DNA of 64,000 nt, taken from the NCBI GenBank assembly GCA_019359595.1, contig JAHHGZ010000040.1, positions 1-64,000 on the forward strand, given 5' to 3'. This DNA is from Cyanomargarita calcarea GSE-NOS-MK-12-04C (GTDB lineage: Bacteria; Cyanobacteriota; Cyanobacteriia; Cyanobacteriales; Nostocaceae). Position 1 is the first letter of the stretch. Every line of letters starts with the position of its first letter. A program made the translations under genes and the position numbers. Shown piece by piece: positions 34,796 through 44,095 of this stretch. The notes beneath the pieces were generated by a model, which did no database searches, was not told where the DNA came from, and worked only from the letters and a program-made list of their open reading frames with translations.

Positions 34796-36145
34796 TCAGT
34801 TGACACTTGACCAGCTCCTTGGCGTAAACGCACGGGGATTCTTCCGGAAAGAATTAACTTTTGTTGCCCAAATTTTAATTCTACCTGCGGTGGTCAAACA
34901 CCGCCTACACAGTCTGCTTAGGTCTACGCCCAAGTTTCTGGCTACTTTAGAAAGAATATTCGCCGCACCATTCAGATCGGCGTTAATTAAATTACCATTT
35001 TTAGTACGATACAAACCACGTTTAATTCGCTTTCCAGACGCTTTCCACCCGTCTTTTTTTTGACCATGTTCGGGCAGGGAGTCACCGTCTAGATACGAGG
35101 CTACTGAAGTGTTAGCTTCTTCTGTTTCAACGTAGCGTATATCGTAAAGAAAGCACAGTTGTTTAATCCGTTCTTTTAGCTTGGCTAAAGGCATCTGAAC
35201 AAATTGCTGATTGGATTTACGACCCATATCAGAACCATTTTTAATCCCTTGATTCCATCCGACAACGATTGTTCCAATGGAATAAGTTAGACAATGATTA
35301 ACAGCAATCCTTGCGGCTTTGTTTACCATGTCTCGCATTTGATGATTGCGCTTACGAATTAGCTGGTCTAAAAAACTATCCCAGTATGCGTGTGGTTTTC
35401 CTTCCTTGTGATTAGCGATTCGTTTGTTGAATAGCTGATTCATTGATTTAGCTTGCCTCGAATCAACCAAAAACGAATTACCTTTAGTATCAACACAAGC
35501 CATGAGATTGGATGATGTTCCTAAATCAATCGACAAAGCTTGATTAATATCTAGCTTGACTGTTACTGGCTCAATGGAGTAACTACATTCAAGGTAAAAT
35601 TCGCCGTTTTTTGGGAGTATCGTAAACTCCTTAACCTTGACGAAATCAAGGTTAGTTGGCAAGGGCAAGAAAAACTCTTTAACCTGAAACCATCGATTGA
35701 TTTGCAAACCCAATGGAAAACGAATTAATCCGTCTACCAAAGTTGGTCTACCAGCACCAGTATTCGGATATGACACTTTGAACATTCCCCCTGATTTTCG
35801 GTAATTAGGTGCTTTAGGCTTCTGGTTTAATTCTTTCTTGAAAAACAATTCACGCAAGCCCCTAAAAGACTTAAAAGCTTCAGACACACTCAGAAGAGTT
35901 TGTTGTGCTGGCACTGACGGCATAGCAATAGCGTGTATGTTTTTGCCAATCTCGTAAACTGGGTCAAATTTAGAAATTATCCTTCCTGTTTTGAAAAATA
36001 TTTGACGCGCCCAGTACACCCCACAGTTGTACAAACTATTTGACTGTTCGCACAAAAAAGTCAGGATAGCTTTTGTGTCAGCATTGCAATGTATTAAGTT
36101 CTTTTGAATGCCCATTAAAGACTTTTCTTTTTTGGTTTTTGCCAT
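34796..36145 (-). mobile_element. tnpB: solo IS200/IS605-type TnpB (RNA-guided nuclease family), zinc-finger-less form
   Basis: 449 residues. The RuvC-like catalytic triad is visible: Asp in ALSIDLGTSSNL, Glu in RYVETEEANTSVASYLDGDS, and Asp in INADLNGAANIL. The four-Cys zinc finger usual between the second and third motifs is replaced by a segment of about 35 residues (DSLPEHGQKKDGWKASGKR, RGLYRTKNG), as in a known TnpB subgroup. No tnpA (Y1 transposase) is adjacent, so the element is of the IS1341-like solo type and cannot move by itself. TnpB proteins are RNA-guided endonucleases whose guide RNA overlaps the gene 3' end and right end of the element, here expected near 34700-34900. It lies about 100 bp upstream of lysC. 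A near-palindrome TATAGTCGGTCTATA (about 36181-36195) lies just upstream of the gene. Confidence 0.88.
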
Positions 36146-36383
36146 TGCGGCGACACCTCTACCTACGACATATGTTATGTTATAGTCGGTCTATAATTTA
36201 AGTATACATAGGTCGGGAACTAATGATAACCCGTCTTCGTAATATTGACATAGCGTTTTGGATTTAAAGGTTCATTTGGTCTGTGTTACTAAATACCGTA
36301 GGTCTGTCTTTCTGAGCGAAAGCCTTGCTTTCTAAGTGAAGAAACATTAGAGACGTAGCGAGAAAAATGGATTTTCATTCTCC

Positions 36384-36803
36384 TTGAATTCAACGGCGAA
36401 GGTGACCATGTTCATGTATCAACTCAACGAAATTACCAACGACATGATGCGACACCGCAAGTCGATTGAGAATGGGACGATGGACTTTCTGTTTATTTCT
36501 ATGTTCCAGTACTACAAAGAAAAGGGATACGACGGGTTTAATATTGGTCTTTTTGTCCTGTCTGGAGTCGGTGAAACAACCCAATCACAGCGTTTGGACA
36601 AGATATTACGCTATCTTTCCGAACACTTGAAGCGTTTCTACAACTTTCAAGGCTTCCACGTATGTAAAGATAAGTTTAACCCCCGGTGGAAACCTAGATA
36701 TTTAGTTTATTCCAGCTTGAGAGGATTGCCCGATGTCGTTGTAGCAATAATCCGCGCAGATTCAGGCGATCGCTTATTAGATTATTTGAAACCAGGCTCT
36801 TAA
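36384..36803 (+). pseudogene. C-terminal remnant of a DUF2156 (MprF-like lysyltransferase) protein
   Basis: The frame encodes MYQLNEITNDMMRHRKSIENGTMDFLFISMFQ, YDGFNIGLFVLSGVGE, then FYNFQGFHVCKDKFNPRWKPRYLVY, which is the last third of DUF2156/phosphatidylglycerol lysyltransferase domain proteins (family pattern D-x-M-R-x-R, G-x-MDFLF, FYNFxGLHxxKxKFxPxWxPRYL). The N-terminal catalytic half and any membrane part, together normally 200 or more residues, are missing. The first residues (NSTAKVTMF) do not fit the family. Adjacent to the TnpB element, so element-associated rearrangement is plausible. A clear terminator follows. Confidence 0.8.
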
Positions 36804-36804
36804 A

Positions 36805-36834
36805 AAACCCGGCTTCTGTTGAGAAACCGGGTTT
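36805..36834. terminator. bidirectional terminator before convergent hsp20
   Basis: AAACCCGG (36805-36812) and CCGGGTTT (36827-36834) form a stem with inner TTCT/AGAA pairing. A-tract on the left and T-rich sequence on the right make it work for both converging genes. Confidence 0.75.
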
Positions 36835-36848
36835 GGTGATTAAGCTTT

Positions 36849-37292
36849 CTATTGTTCTAGATTAACTTTGACAACTTTGTGCTTTTCTTGCTCAGTTTTT
36901 GGCAGCGTTAGATTCAAAATGCCGTCTTTATATTCAGCAGAAACATGGGTATTTTGAATCCGTGCAGGTAAAGGAATTACGCGCTGAAACTTACCGTAGT
37001 AAAATTCGCTCTTGGTAGTACCTTTTTCTTCAGTTTTAGCTTCAGATTTGCGTTCACCACTGATATAAACGGCTTTTTCAGTAACTTGCACATCCAAATC
37101 TTTAGCTTCCATTCCTGGAACTTCTAGCTTTAGCTCGATAGCATCTTCAGTTTCTTGCAACTCGGCAGCAGGAACTTTGGGGAAGGTTTTTTCTACAAAT
37201 GTTGCTGGTAACATAGCCTCATCAAATAAGCGATTAAATTGACGTTGTACAGTGTTAAATTCTTGCCAGGGATTGTAACGAACTAGTGCCAT
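36849..37292 (-). CDS. hspA: small heat shock protein (Hsp20/alpha-crystallin)
   Basis: 147 residues, opening MALVRYNPWQEFNTVQRQFNRLFDE as in cyanobacterial HspA. The alpha-crystallin domain (about 45-140) contains PAAELQETEDAIELKLEVPGMEAKDLDVQVTEKAVYISGER and the conserved A-x-x-x-x-G-I-L motif (AEYKDGILNLTLPK). The C-terminal IXI-like tail is HKVVKVNLEQ. It should act as an ATP-independent holdase chaperone that also protects membranes and phycobiliproteins under heat and light stress in cyanobacteria. GAGGTGGAATT precedes the start. It is a monocistronic gene with a terminator downstream; the promoter lies in the gap that also contains the large tandem repeat. Confidence 0.95.
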   Translation of the reverse strand: MALVRYNPWQEFNTVQRQFNRLFDEAMLPATFVEKTFPKVPAAELQETEDAIELKLEVPGMEAKDLDVQVTEKAVYISGERKSEAKTEEKGTTKSEFYYGKFQRVIPLPARIQNTHVSAEYKDGILNLTLPKTEQEKHKVVKVNLEQ

Positions 37293-37688
37293 AATTCCAC
37301 CTCAATCAATCGAAGATTTAATTCTTTGCTATGTCCCTATATTAATCATGAGTGAAGGTACTGTAAATTCGGTTTTTAACACTCAATAAATCATGAATAC
37401 CGAACAGTTTTATTAGGAAATAAAGAGTACGGTAAACTCTAATATTTTTAGTACGGTTCTATTGAATATGTATCATCGATTCTCCCTAAAATTCAGATTT
37501 AAAGAAGAATTTAGAGATTTATTTCAACCTGGTCAGGACTTATACCGATTCTGTATGAAGTTGCGCTTTATGCCCCTCACCCTAGAAGGGTCTTGCTCTA
37601 CAAACCATAGACGCTTCGCATAAGCGCAGGGGGCTATTGCATCGGGATTATTGCACAGCTTTACGGGGGTCGCGAACTGAATATAATA
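37293..37688. other. hsp20 upstream region with a dispersed repeat
   Basis: The first 240 bp upstream of hsp20 are A/T-rich and should hold its heat-responsive promoter; I do not see a convincing CIRCE element (TTAGCACTC-N9-GAGTGCTAA). From about 37540 a dispersed repeat begins (ATACCGATTCTGTATGAAG, related to 17948), with CCCTAGAAGGG and AAGCGC pieces common to other repeats here. No gene was found. Confidence 0.5.
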
Positions 37689-38091
37689 GTCCATGTGTCC
37701 GCCAGACAACCCCGCAATACAAGTCCATGTGTCCGCCAGACAACCCGCAATACAAGTCCATGTGTCTGGCAGACAACCCCACAATACAAGTCCATGTGTC
37801 CGCCAGACAACCCACAATACAAGTCCATGTGTCCGCCAGACAACCCCACAATACAAGTCCATGTGTCCGCCAGACAACCCACAATACAAGTCCATGTGTC
37901 CGCCAGACAACCCACAATACAAGTCCATGTGTCCGCCAGACAACCCCACAATACAAGTCCATGTGTCCGCCAGACAACCCCACAATACAAGTCCATGTGT
38001 CCGCCAGACAACCCCGCAATACAAGTCCATGTGTCCGCCAGACAACCCACAATACAAGTCCATGTGTCCGCCAGACAACCCGCCAGGGAAT
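37689..38091. repeat. 33/34-bp tandem repeat array, 12 copies
   Basis: The unit begins GTCCATGTGTCCGCCAGACA and continues ACCCCACAATACAA. Copies start at 37689, 37723, 37756, 37790, 37823, 37857, 37890, 37923, 37957, 37991, 38025 and 38059. Spacing alternates between 33 and 34 bp because a C-run is CCC or CCCC; a few copies have CGC for CAC, and copy 3 has CTGGC for CCGCC. Alternating length breaks every reading frame, so it is not a repeat protein. There are no unique spacers, so it is not CRISPR. It sits between hsp20 and the 3' end of a hybrid kinase gene. Confidence 0.95.
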
Positions 38092-38112
38092 AGAATTCCC
38101 TGTCTAATAGCG

Positions 38113-38135
38113 CAAGTCCTCTTCCAGAGGACTTG
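38113..38135. terminator. perfect hairpin after the tandem repeat array
   Basis: CAAGTCCTCT (38113-38122) and AGAGGACTTG (38126-38135) form a 10-bp stem with a 3-nt loop, followed by AAAAAAG. A second palindrome, AGGGAATAGAATTCCCT, precedes it at 38085-38101. It may end minus-strand transcripts from the kinase operon or be a repeat. Confidence 0.5.
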
Positions 38136-38248
38136 AAAAAAGTTGCTTTATAACTAAAGAATTGGCTAAATCTGACACAGCTATTTCATAGTTTCGCTCA
38201 AATAACCAAAGATTTTTCACAAACACGAAGCTTTCGGGTTGAGCCTAC

Positions 38249-40210
38249 CTACTTCGTACTGAGTATGCTATGTAGTATATTCAACAATTGATTGATTGTG
38301 TAAGGCTTGGACAAAAAAGTGTCAACTCCTATTTCAGATGCAAGCTGGTTGTTTGAGGTCAGACCGCTGGTGGCAATAATCTTGATTGAGGGGTTCAATT
38401 TTTTCAAAGTTTGAATAGCTATTAACCCATTCATTGAAGGCATCTGTATATCCATCAGCACCGCGCTAATTTCGTTTTTGCGTTTGGCATAGTAGGCGAT
38501 CGCTTCGATGCCATCATTAGCAATCAAGGTTCTGTAGTTGTAGTCTTCCAGAGAAGCCTTAGTAATTATCTGCACGGCTGAGTCGTCATCCACAACCAAA
38601 ATCAATTCTCCCGAACCTGTGAGCATTGTTAAATCTTTAGCAACCTGGAGGGTTGGTGTTTCTGCTTGTGCTGGCAAGTAGACTTGAAATTGAGTTCCTT
38701 TGCCCACCTCGCTATAAACCTTCACAAATCCACCGTGGTTTTTAATAATACCGAGTGCAGTAGAAAGTCCCAGTCCTGTACCTTTACCGACTTCTTTTGT
38801 CGTGAAAAACGGGTCAAAAATGCGGTCTATGATTTCGGGATGTATACCCGTACCTGTATCTGTAACAGTAATCAGAACATAGGAACCGACTTGGGCTTCT
38901 AAAGTCATCTGGGCATAGGTTTCATCAATATATAAATTGGACGCACAGAGGCTGAGAGTACCGCCAAAAGGCATGGCATCACGGGCGTTGACGACTAAAT
39001 TCATTAACACCTGATGCAGTTGGGTGGCATCTGCCCAGACTGTCCACAGATTTGGTGTTGAGATATCAATAGAAATTTCAATGGATTTTGGAAATGTACT
39101 TTTGACAAATTGCACTACTTCTTTTAACAGATGCCTGAGTTGCAACGTGGTACGGTTGCTTTCTCCCCCACGAGCAAAAGACAAAATTTGCTTGACCAAC
39201 TCAGCGCCACGTTTAGAACTGTCTTCCAGTATTTGCAGTAGTAACTTGGAGGAGTCATCGATATCCGTTAGGCGGAGCGGTAGCAGTTGCGCGGCAGCCA
39301 AAATGGGGGTGAGGATGTTATTGAAGTCGTGAGCAATACCACTGGCAATAGTACCCAGGCTCTCCAGTCGTTGAACGCGAAAAAATTGGGCTTCGAGTTG
39401 TTTTTTATCGGTAATATCAGTATCAACAGTCAGGATTGATTTTGGTTGCCCTGCTTCATCGCGTACCAACGTCCAGCGGCTTTGGACGATGATTTTTTGA
39501 TTGGATTTGGTAAGTTGATGTAATTCCCCTTGCCACTCACCATTCACGACAATCAGCTTCAGGGCCTCTTCTAGTTGAGGTGATTCCTCATATACAAGCT
39601 CTGTAATGTTTTTTCCGAGTATTTCTGCCCTTCGCCAACCGTAGACTCGTTCGGCCCCTTGGTTCCAAAATAAGACGCGATGGTCTAAATCGGAGAGGAA
39701 AATGGCATCAGTTGCTACATTTAGTAAAGCAGCTTGCTCCCTAATTTGCTGTTCTGCTTGCTTGCGTTCTTGAATTTCTTGCTCCAAACGTGCGTTTTGC
39801 TGTTGGAGTTGTTTTGTGAGAGTTTGCAGTTTCAAATGCGTTTCAACGCGAGCTAATACCTCTTCTGGGTGGATTGGTTTGGTGATGTAATCGACTGCAC
39901 CTAAATTAAATCCCTTGACTTTATCCACAGTGTCAGCCATAGCAGTGAGAAAAATCACGGGAATGGCTTTTGTCGCTTCGTTTTGCTTGAGACGACGGCA
40001 GGTTTCAAAGCCATCGATTCCCGGCATCAGAATATCTAGCAAAATCAGGTCAGGTAGGGCATAGTTGGCTTTTTGAATCGCGCTTTCGCCATTTTCAGCG
40101 ATCAAGACTTTAAAGCCAGAGTCGTCTAAAAGAGCAAACAGCACTTCCAGATTAATCTGTGTATCATCAACTACGAGGATAATTCCCTTGCTCGCCGTGT
40201 TAGCGCTCAT
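38249..40210 (-). CDS. hybrid histidine kinase: receiver-PAS-kinase-receiver
   Basis: 653 residues, soluble. The N-terminal receiver (about 10-125) has LVVDDTQINLEV, phospho-acceptor in LILLDILMPGIDGFE and the Lys of VDYITKPIHPEE. A coiled coil (about 130-165, QQQNARLEQEIQERKQAEQQ) and a PAS domain (about 160-280) follow. HisKA carries the H-box GIASGIAHDFNNILTP. HATPase_c has NLVVNARDAMP, DTGTGI and GKGTGLGLSTALG. The C-terminal receiver has LVVDDDSA and AVLMDIQMPSMNG. Third gene of a minus-strand operon after the RsbQ-like hydrolase and the membrane hybrid kinase (36 bp gap). Its N-terminal receiver may accept phosphate from the kinase encoded just upstream. Confidence 0.93.
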   Translation of the reverse strand: MSANTASKGIILVVDDTQINLEVLFALLDDSGFKVLIAENGESAIQKANYALPDLILLDILMPGIDGFETCRRLKQNEATKAIPVIFLTAMADTVDKVKGFNLGAVDYITKPIHPEEVLARVETHLKLQTLTKQLQQQNARLEQEIQERKQAEQQIREQAALLNVATDAIFLSDLDHRVLFWNQGAERVYGWRRAEILGKNITELVYEESPQLEEALKLIVVNGEWQGELHQLTKSNQKIIVQSRWTLVRDEAGQPKSILTVDTDITDKKQLEAQFFRVQRLESLGTIASGIAHDFNNILTPILAAAQLLPLRLTDIDDSSKLLLQILEDSSKRGAELVKQILSFARGGESNRTTLQLRHLLKEVVQFVKSTFPKSIEISIDISTPNLWTVWADATQLHQVLMNLVVNARDAMPFGGTLSLCASNLYIDETYAQMTLEAQVGSYVLITVTDTGTGIHPEIIDRIFDPFFTTKEVGKGTGLGLSTALGIIKNHGGFVKVYSEVGKGTQFQVYLPAQAETPTLQVAKDLTMLTGSGELILVVDDDSAVQIITKASLEDYNYRTLIANDGIEAIAYYAKRKNEISAVLMDIQMPSMNGLIAIQTLKKLNPSIKIIATSGLTSNNQLASEIGVDTFLSKPYTINQLLNILHSILSTK

Positions 40211-40246
40211 ATAAAACCTCCAGAAGAGTATGAAGCAGTGGGGAGT

Positions 40247-42871
40247 TTAATTTTCCACCTGATATTGCTCAATCAACTCTAAAATCTGTCGCTCTTTGAA
40301 GCCTTCGGCGAGTTGACGAAGTTGCAGTGCAAAGGGCACCCAGCGTGAATCCTGTTGTGCGAGTCTACCCGCTTGCTCGCTGATGCCTTTAATATCGCCC
40401 ATCATTGCGAGGTCAAGCAAACTATTAAGTTCCTCTGGGGGGGGAGCTAAAAGAGTTGCGGATGTTGCATTAAAAGGTTGGTCACTCCTTATCTGCTGGC
40501 TTGTATTTTCTTCATAAACCCATTTTAAATGTAGGCAAGTTTGTAGCTGTGCTAAAAGTTCTGCTTCTTGAATGGGCTTGGAAATAAACCCATCACAGCC
40601 AGCTTCTTGACACGCTTGCTGGTCATAATTAAAAATACTCGCGGAATTGGCGATCGCGACCACTCCCTGTAAATCCGGTGACGCTTTAATCTGTCGAATA
40701 GCTTCAAACCCATCCATCCTGGGCATCACCAAGTCGATTAAAATCCCATCAGGTTGAATTTTTTGGGCTTTGTTGAGTCCGTCTAAACCGTCTTCTGCTT
40801 GAACCAGTTCAAATCCCAAAGGCTCTAGGAAATTGACCAATACAGAACGGTTTGTCCACTGGTCATCGACGATTAAAATTTTCCGCCTCTGACCTTCGTA
40901 ACCAATAATTCTACGGGAATCCTTCGCTTGGACATTAGTCAACCCATCAATAGATTCTAAACCCAAATCGAACCAGAAGATACTTCCCTCACCTAAGGTG
41001 CTTTTTACCTGCACTTCCCCACCCATCATTTGGACTAGTTGACGGCTAATCGATAGTCCTAGCCCAGTTCCTTCAGTTTTACGGGTGTCTCCAACCTGCT
41101 GAAACGGTGAAAATATCACTTCTAATTGGTCTATCGCAATCCCAATCCCCGTGTCTTCTATCTGAAAGCAGATTTTAGGTGAGTCAAAATTTTCTTTCCA
41201 ACCAACTTTGAAGGTCACCCTACCTTTTTCGGTAAATTTGACTGCATTCCCCAGGATGTTAAGCAATACTTGCCGCAAGCGTTTCTCATCAGCCCGGACG
41301 AATTTAGGCAAAGGTGAAAGCGTTTCATAGATTAACAAGATGCCTTTCTGTTCGGCACGCACCCGGCAGATATCAGCAACCTCAAGAAGAAAGTTGGGAA
41401 AATCGAAGTCTTTGGGATAAAGCTCCATTTTCCGGGCTTCGATTTTAGAAAGGTCTAAAATGTCGTTAATCAGCGTCAGGAGATGCTCGGCACACTGACG
41501 AATTATCTTCAACCCTCTTTTTTGCGGGTCGGTAAGCGCCCGATCTTTTTCCAGAATTTGAGCATAACCCAAAATGCCATTGAGCGGTGTGCGAATTTCG
41601 TGGCTCATATTAGCTAAAAACTCGCTTTTGGCGTGGGTAGCCGCTTCCGCTATTTCCTTGGCTTTTTGAGTTGCGACTTCAGCCTGTTTTCGCTCGCTAA
41701 TATCATCCAGCACCCACAGACGACCGAGGACATTCCTGACGTGGACAGGGGTACTCGAAAGGCTCAAGACTTTTGGTTGCGGCTGAGTGAAAAACCATTG
41801 CCAATCCCGAATTTCTGCATCCGGCTTAGAGAAGAATTCAGCAGCTTGGGTTGTAAGCCACCCTTGGTTGTCTGCCTTCATCCGTAATTTGGTCATCGCA
41901 AGGGATATGGTTATTGGTTCCTTCTCTCCTTGGGACAGTCCCAGTTGCATCGCAGCCGTTTGGTTGACCCAACCTTCACCATCATCATCGACAAACACAA
42001 TTCCTTGAGGAATCGTTTCTAGCATTGCCCTAAATCGAGCTTGCAGCTTATCCAAGCGTAGGGTATTATTTTGAAATCGCAACAAATTGCTCAGTCCGCC
42101 CAAGAGTGATTCGATAAATTGTTGCAACTGCTTAGATGGGTTTGTTGGTTTATACCAAAGCAGAAGGATGGCACCTGGCAAGTTACCGGGTTGATGCAAC
42201 GGCAACACTGCCACCGATCGCACGCCTTGAGCCAGCAAAACAGGTGCCGAAGAAGGCGCAGCAACATAGTCTGAGTAGTAGAGACATCGGTTTTGCACTA
42301 GAGCTTCTGCAAACAGGGTCGGCGTTGTCAGCGGACTCCGTAATAATGTATCGGGCAATACTACTATCGCTTCCGCCGTCACTTCATCAAGTTGACGCAG
42401 CGCTAAAGCCCCATCGGCACGAGCAAATTTCTTCAAAGAGGCGATCGCTTGGGCAAGCAACTGCTCGGGATTGATTGCGGTGTCACCTTGGACGAATGCG
42501 GCCAAGGTTACCTGGGATGCTCGTTGCCACTCAATAAGTAATAGCCGTGTTCGCACCCATAAACATATAATGGCAAAGATTCCCAAACTGATTACTTGAC
42601 AAATGGGTGATTTTTCGCTATCGAGGAGTAGTATCCACGCGGTCGCAATACTGAGCAAGCTAACAGCAATCGACCAAGGTTTGGGCAACAAAGTACAACC
42701 CGCAAACAAAATCGGGGCAAGCAGAAGTAGCACAGAGGCACCTGCCAACATCCCAAGACCGAAGAAACTCCCGGCCAACCCCAGGATCAAAGGGGCAAAC
42801 GTGGGTAGTCGCTCAGGATGATGGAGCGATGGTAATAAACGCCAATTTAATTGGTTCAAGCGGCAAAGCAT
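40247..42871 (-). CDS. membrane hybrid histidine kinase with GAF-like and PAS-like sensors
   Basis: 874 residues. An N-terminal hydrophobic region with about four helices (about 25-110) leads to a GAF-like domain (about 115-270, [24 protein letters not shown] to [22 protein letters not shown]). A PAS-like domain (about 285-395, [24 protein letters not shown]) and a coiled coil follow. HisKA has [19 protein letters not shown], and HATPase_c has [19 protein letters not shown] and [13 protein letters not shown] receiver (about 665-785; [33 protein letters not shown]) and a C-terminal stretch of about 85 residues complete it. Its start overlaps the 3' end of the RsbQ-like hydrolase gene by 16 bases, so the two are translationally coupled. 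Confidence 0.93.
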   Translation of the reverse strand: MLCRLNQLNWRLLPSLHHPERLPTFAPLILGLAGSFFGLGMLAGASVLLLLAPILFAGCTLLPKPWSIAVSLLSIATAWILLLDSEKSPICQVISLGIFAIICLWVRTRLLLIEWQRASQVTLAAFVQGDTAINPEQLLAQAIASLKKFARADGALALRQLDEVTAEAIVVLPDTLLRSPLTTPTLFAEALVQNRCLYYSDYVAAPSSAPVLLAQGVRSVAVLPLHQPGNLPGAILLLWYKPTNPSKQLQQFIESLLGGLSNLLRFQNNTLRLDKLQARFRAMLETIPQGIVFVDDDGEGWVNQTAAMQLGLSQGEKEPITISLAMTKLRMKADNQGWLTTQAAEFFSKPDAEIRDWQWFFTQPQPKVLSLSSTPVHVRNVLGRLWVLDDISERKQAEVATQKAKEIAEAATHAKSEFLANMSHEIRTPLNGILGYAQILEKDRALTDPQKRGLKIIRQCAEHLLTLINDILDLSKIEARKMELYPKDFDFPNFLLEVADICRVRAEQKGILLIYETLSPLPKFVRADEKRLRQVLLNILGNAVKFTEKGRVTFKVGWKENFDSPKICFQIEDTGIGIAIDQLEVIFSPFQQVGDTRKTEGTGLGLSISRQLVQMMGGEVQVKSTLGEGSIFWFDLGLESIDGLTNVQAKDSRRIIGYEGQRRKILIVDDQWTNRSVLVNFLEPLGFELVQAEDGLDGLNKAQKIQPDGILIDLVMPRMDGFEAIRQIKASPDLQGVVAIANSASIFNYDQQACQEAGCDGFISKPIQEAELLAQLQTCLHLKWVYEENTSQQIRSDQPFNATSATLLAPPPEELNSLLDLAMMGDIKGISEQAGRLAQQDSRWVPFALQLRQLAEGFKERQILELIEQYQVEN

Positions 42872-43662
42872 TCTGTGAGAGTTTGTGTTACCACGTCGGG
42901 CGCACTCAAATGAGGGAGATGTCCGTGAGCATTGATGGAGATGAGTTTAGCATCGGGAATCTTGTCTGCCATATATTTTCCCACTTCGGGAGGAACCGCA
43001 ATATCATTACTCGACTGAAGAATTACCGTTGGAACTTTTAGCCTCGGTAGTTCTGCTCGATGGTCTGATTGAAAAATCACCCGTGCGACCGCTTGGGCAA
43101 TATCTGGGCGAATTGCTGATAGGGTATTGATAAACTCCCTCGTCAATTCGGGACGCTCTAGATTCCCCATTGCTAAGGGTGCAAAACCACTCGCCCAAGC
43201 GTAATAGTTAGAAGACATGGAGGCATATATGGCATCTAGATCCGACTGTTCAAATCCGCCAATGTAATTGGTCGCGCGATCGTTGAGATATCGTGGAGAA
43301 GCTCCTACAAAGATGAGTTGACAAAAGCGACTCGGATCGACCAATGCCGCAAGTAAGCTGACGATCCCGCTGACCGAGTGCCCGACGAGAATTGCGTCAG
43401 ACAACTTAAGTTCTGCGCACAGTTCTAACAAATCTTCTGCATAGCTATACAAGGAGCTATAACGCCGAGGACTGTAGGCCGCTATATCTGACTGACCCGC
43501 TCCAACGTGGTCAAAGAGGACAATGTGGTACAAAGATTTGAAAACACCCACCTGATGTCGCCAAGCGGTTTGATCGCTGCCAAACCCATGAGCAAAGATA
43601 ATTGTCTGCTTGCCCTGACCTAATGAATGTACACGATTGCGCTCAAGAATACTATTAAACAT
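42856..43662 (-). CDS. RsbQ/KAI2-type alpha/beta hydrolase
   Basis: 268 residues, a length and layout nearly identical to Bacillus RsbQ and the plant KAI2/D14 receptors. The catalytic triad is intact: Ser96 (LVGHSVSGI), Asp220 (SSNDIAVP) and His248 (HGHLPHLS). The family hallmark GASPRYLND (near 120-128) is present, as are [18 protein letters not shown] with the oxyanion region and [11 protein letters not shown]. RsbQ binds or hydrolyses a small ligand and activates the PAS-domain phosphatase RsbP. Here the partner would be the overlapping hybrid kinase with GAF/PAS sensors. First gene of the operon. Confidence 0.92.
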   Translation of the reverse strand: MFNSILERNRVHSLGQGKQTIIFAHGFGSDQTAWRHQVGVFKSLYHIVLFDHVGAGQSDIAAYSPRRYSSLYSYAEDLLELCAELKLSDAILVGHSVSGIVSLLAALVDPSRFCQLIFVGASPRYLNDRATNYIGGFEQSDLDAIYASMSSNYYAWASGFAPLAMGNLERPELTREFINTLSAIRPDIAQAVARVIFQSDHRAELPRLKVPTVILQSSNDIAVPPEVGKYMADKIPDAKLISINAHGHLPHLSAPDVVTQTLTECFAA

Positions 43663-43905
43663 CAGCTGATACCAATTCTCTGTAACAATAGGCTTACGTA
43701 CAAATTATGGTTTGATGACATTCATTTACAAAGAAACAGATGGCTTGTAGCGGTAATACCAGTAAGGAGGCAAGCTACATGAATTACCGCTACAAAATAA
43801 TAGAATATCTAACCGAAGAATGGGTAAGTCTTATTCTTATTCTAGTCAAAACTTTGGGGTAATATCATGTCCGCATAATTAGTTATGCTAACCACAGTCA
43901 TTATA

Positions 43906-43974
43906 TCCCACCCCTTAATCCCCTCCCCTTGGTAAGGGGAGGGGAGACGAAGCGTAGCTTTGACGGGGTGGGGT
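43906..43974. repeat. C/G-rich palindromic dispersed repeat
   Basis: A perfect stem CCCCTCCCCTT (43920-43930) and AAGGGGAGGGG (43934-43944) is enclosed by CCACCCC (43908) and GGGGTGG (about 43965). It lies within the 433-bp gap (43663-44095) between the divergently placed hydrolase operon and the cobA 3' end, which contains no gene. Flanks share ATATCATGTCCGC/GCGGATATGATAT in inverted form. Confidence 0.6.
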
Positions 43975-44095
43975 TCTTCCGGTTTGATAAGTAATCAAGC
44001 GGATATGATATAATTTATGTAAGTTTGGGAAGCTACGGGGAATTGCTTCTACAAAATTTAGACCTTGAAGATGCAACGCCAAAGTTGGACGGCAG

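Noticed and set aside
37689-38091. Possible CRISPR array.
   Set aside because: The units are contiguous and near-identical over the full period with no unique spacers, and there are no cas genes nearby.
37637-38136. Several overlapping open frames on both strands encoding repeats such as SMCPPDNPQYK or GGHMDLYCG.
   Set aside because: They are by-products of the 33/34-bp DNA repeat; the unit length alternates so the peptide frame shifts between copies, and there are no ribosome sites.
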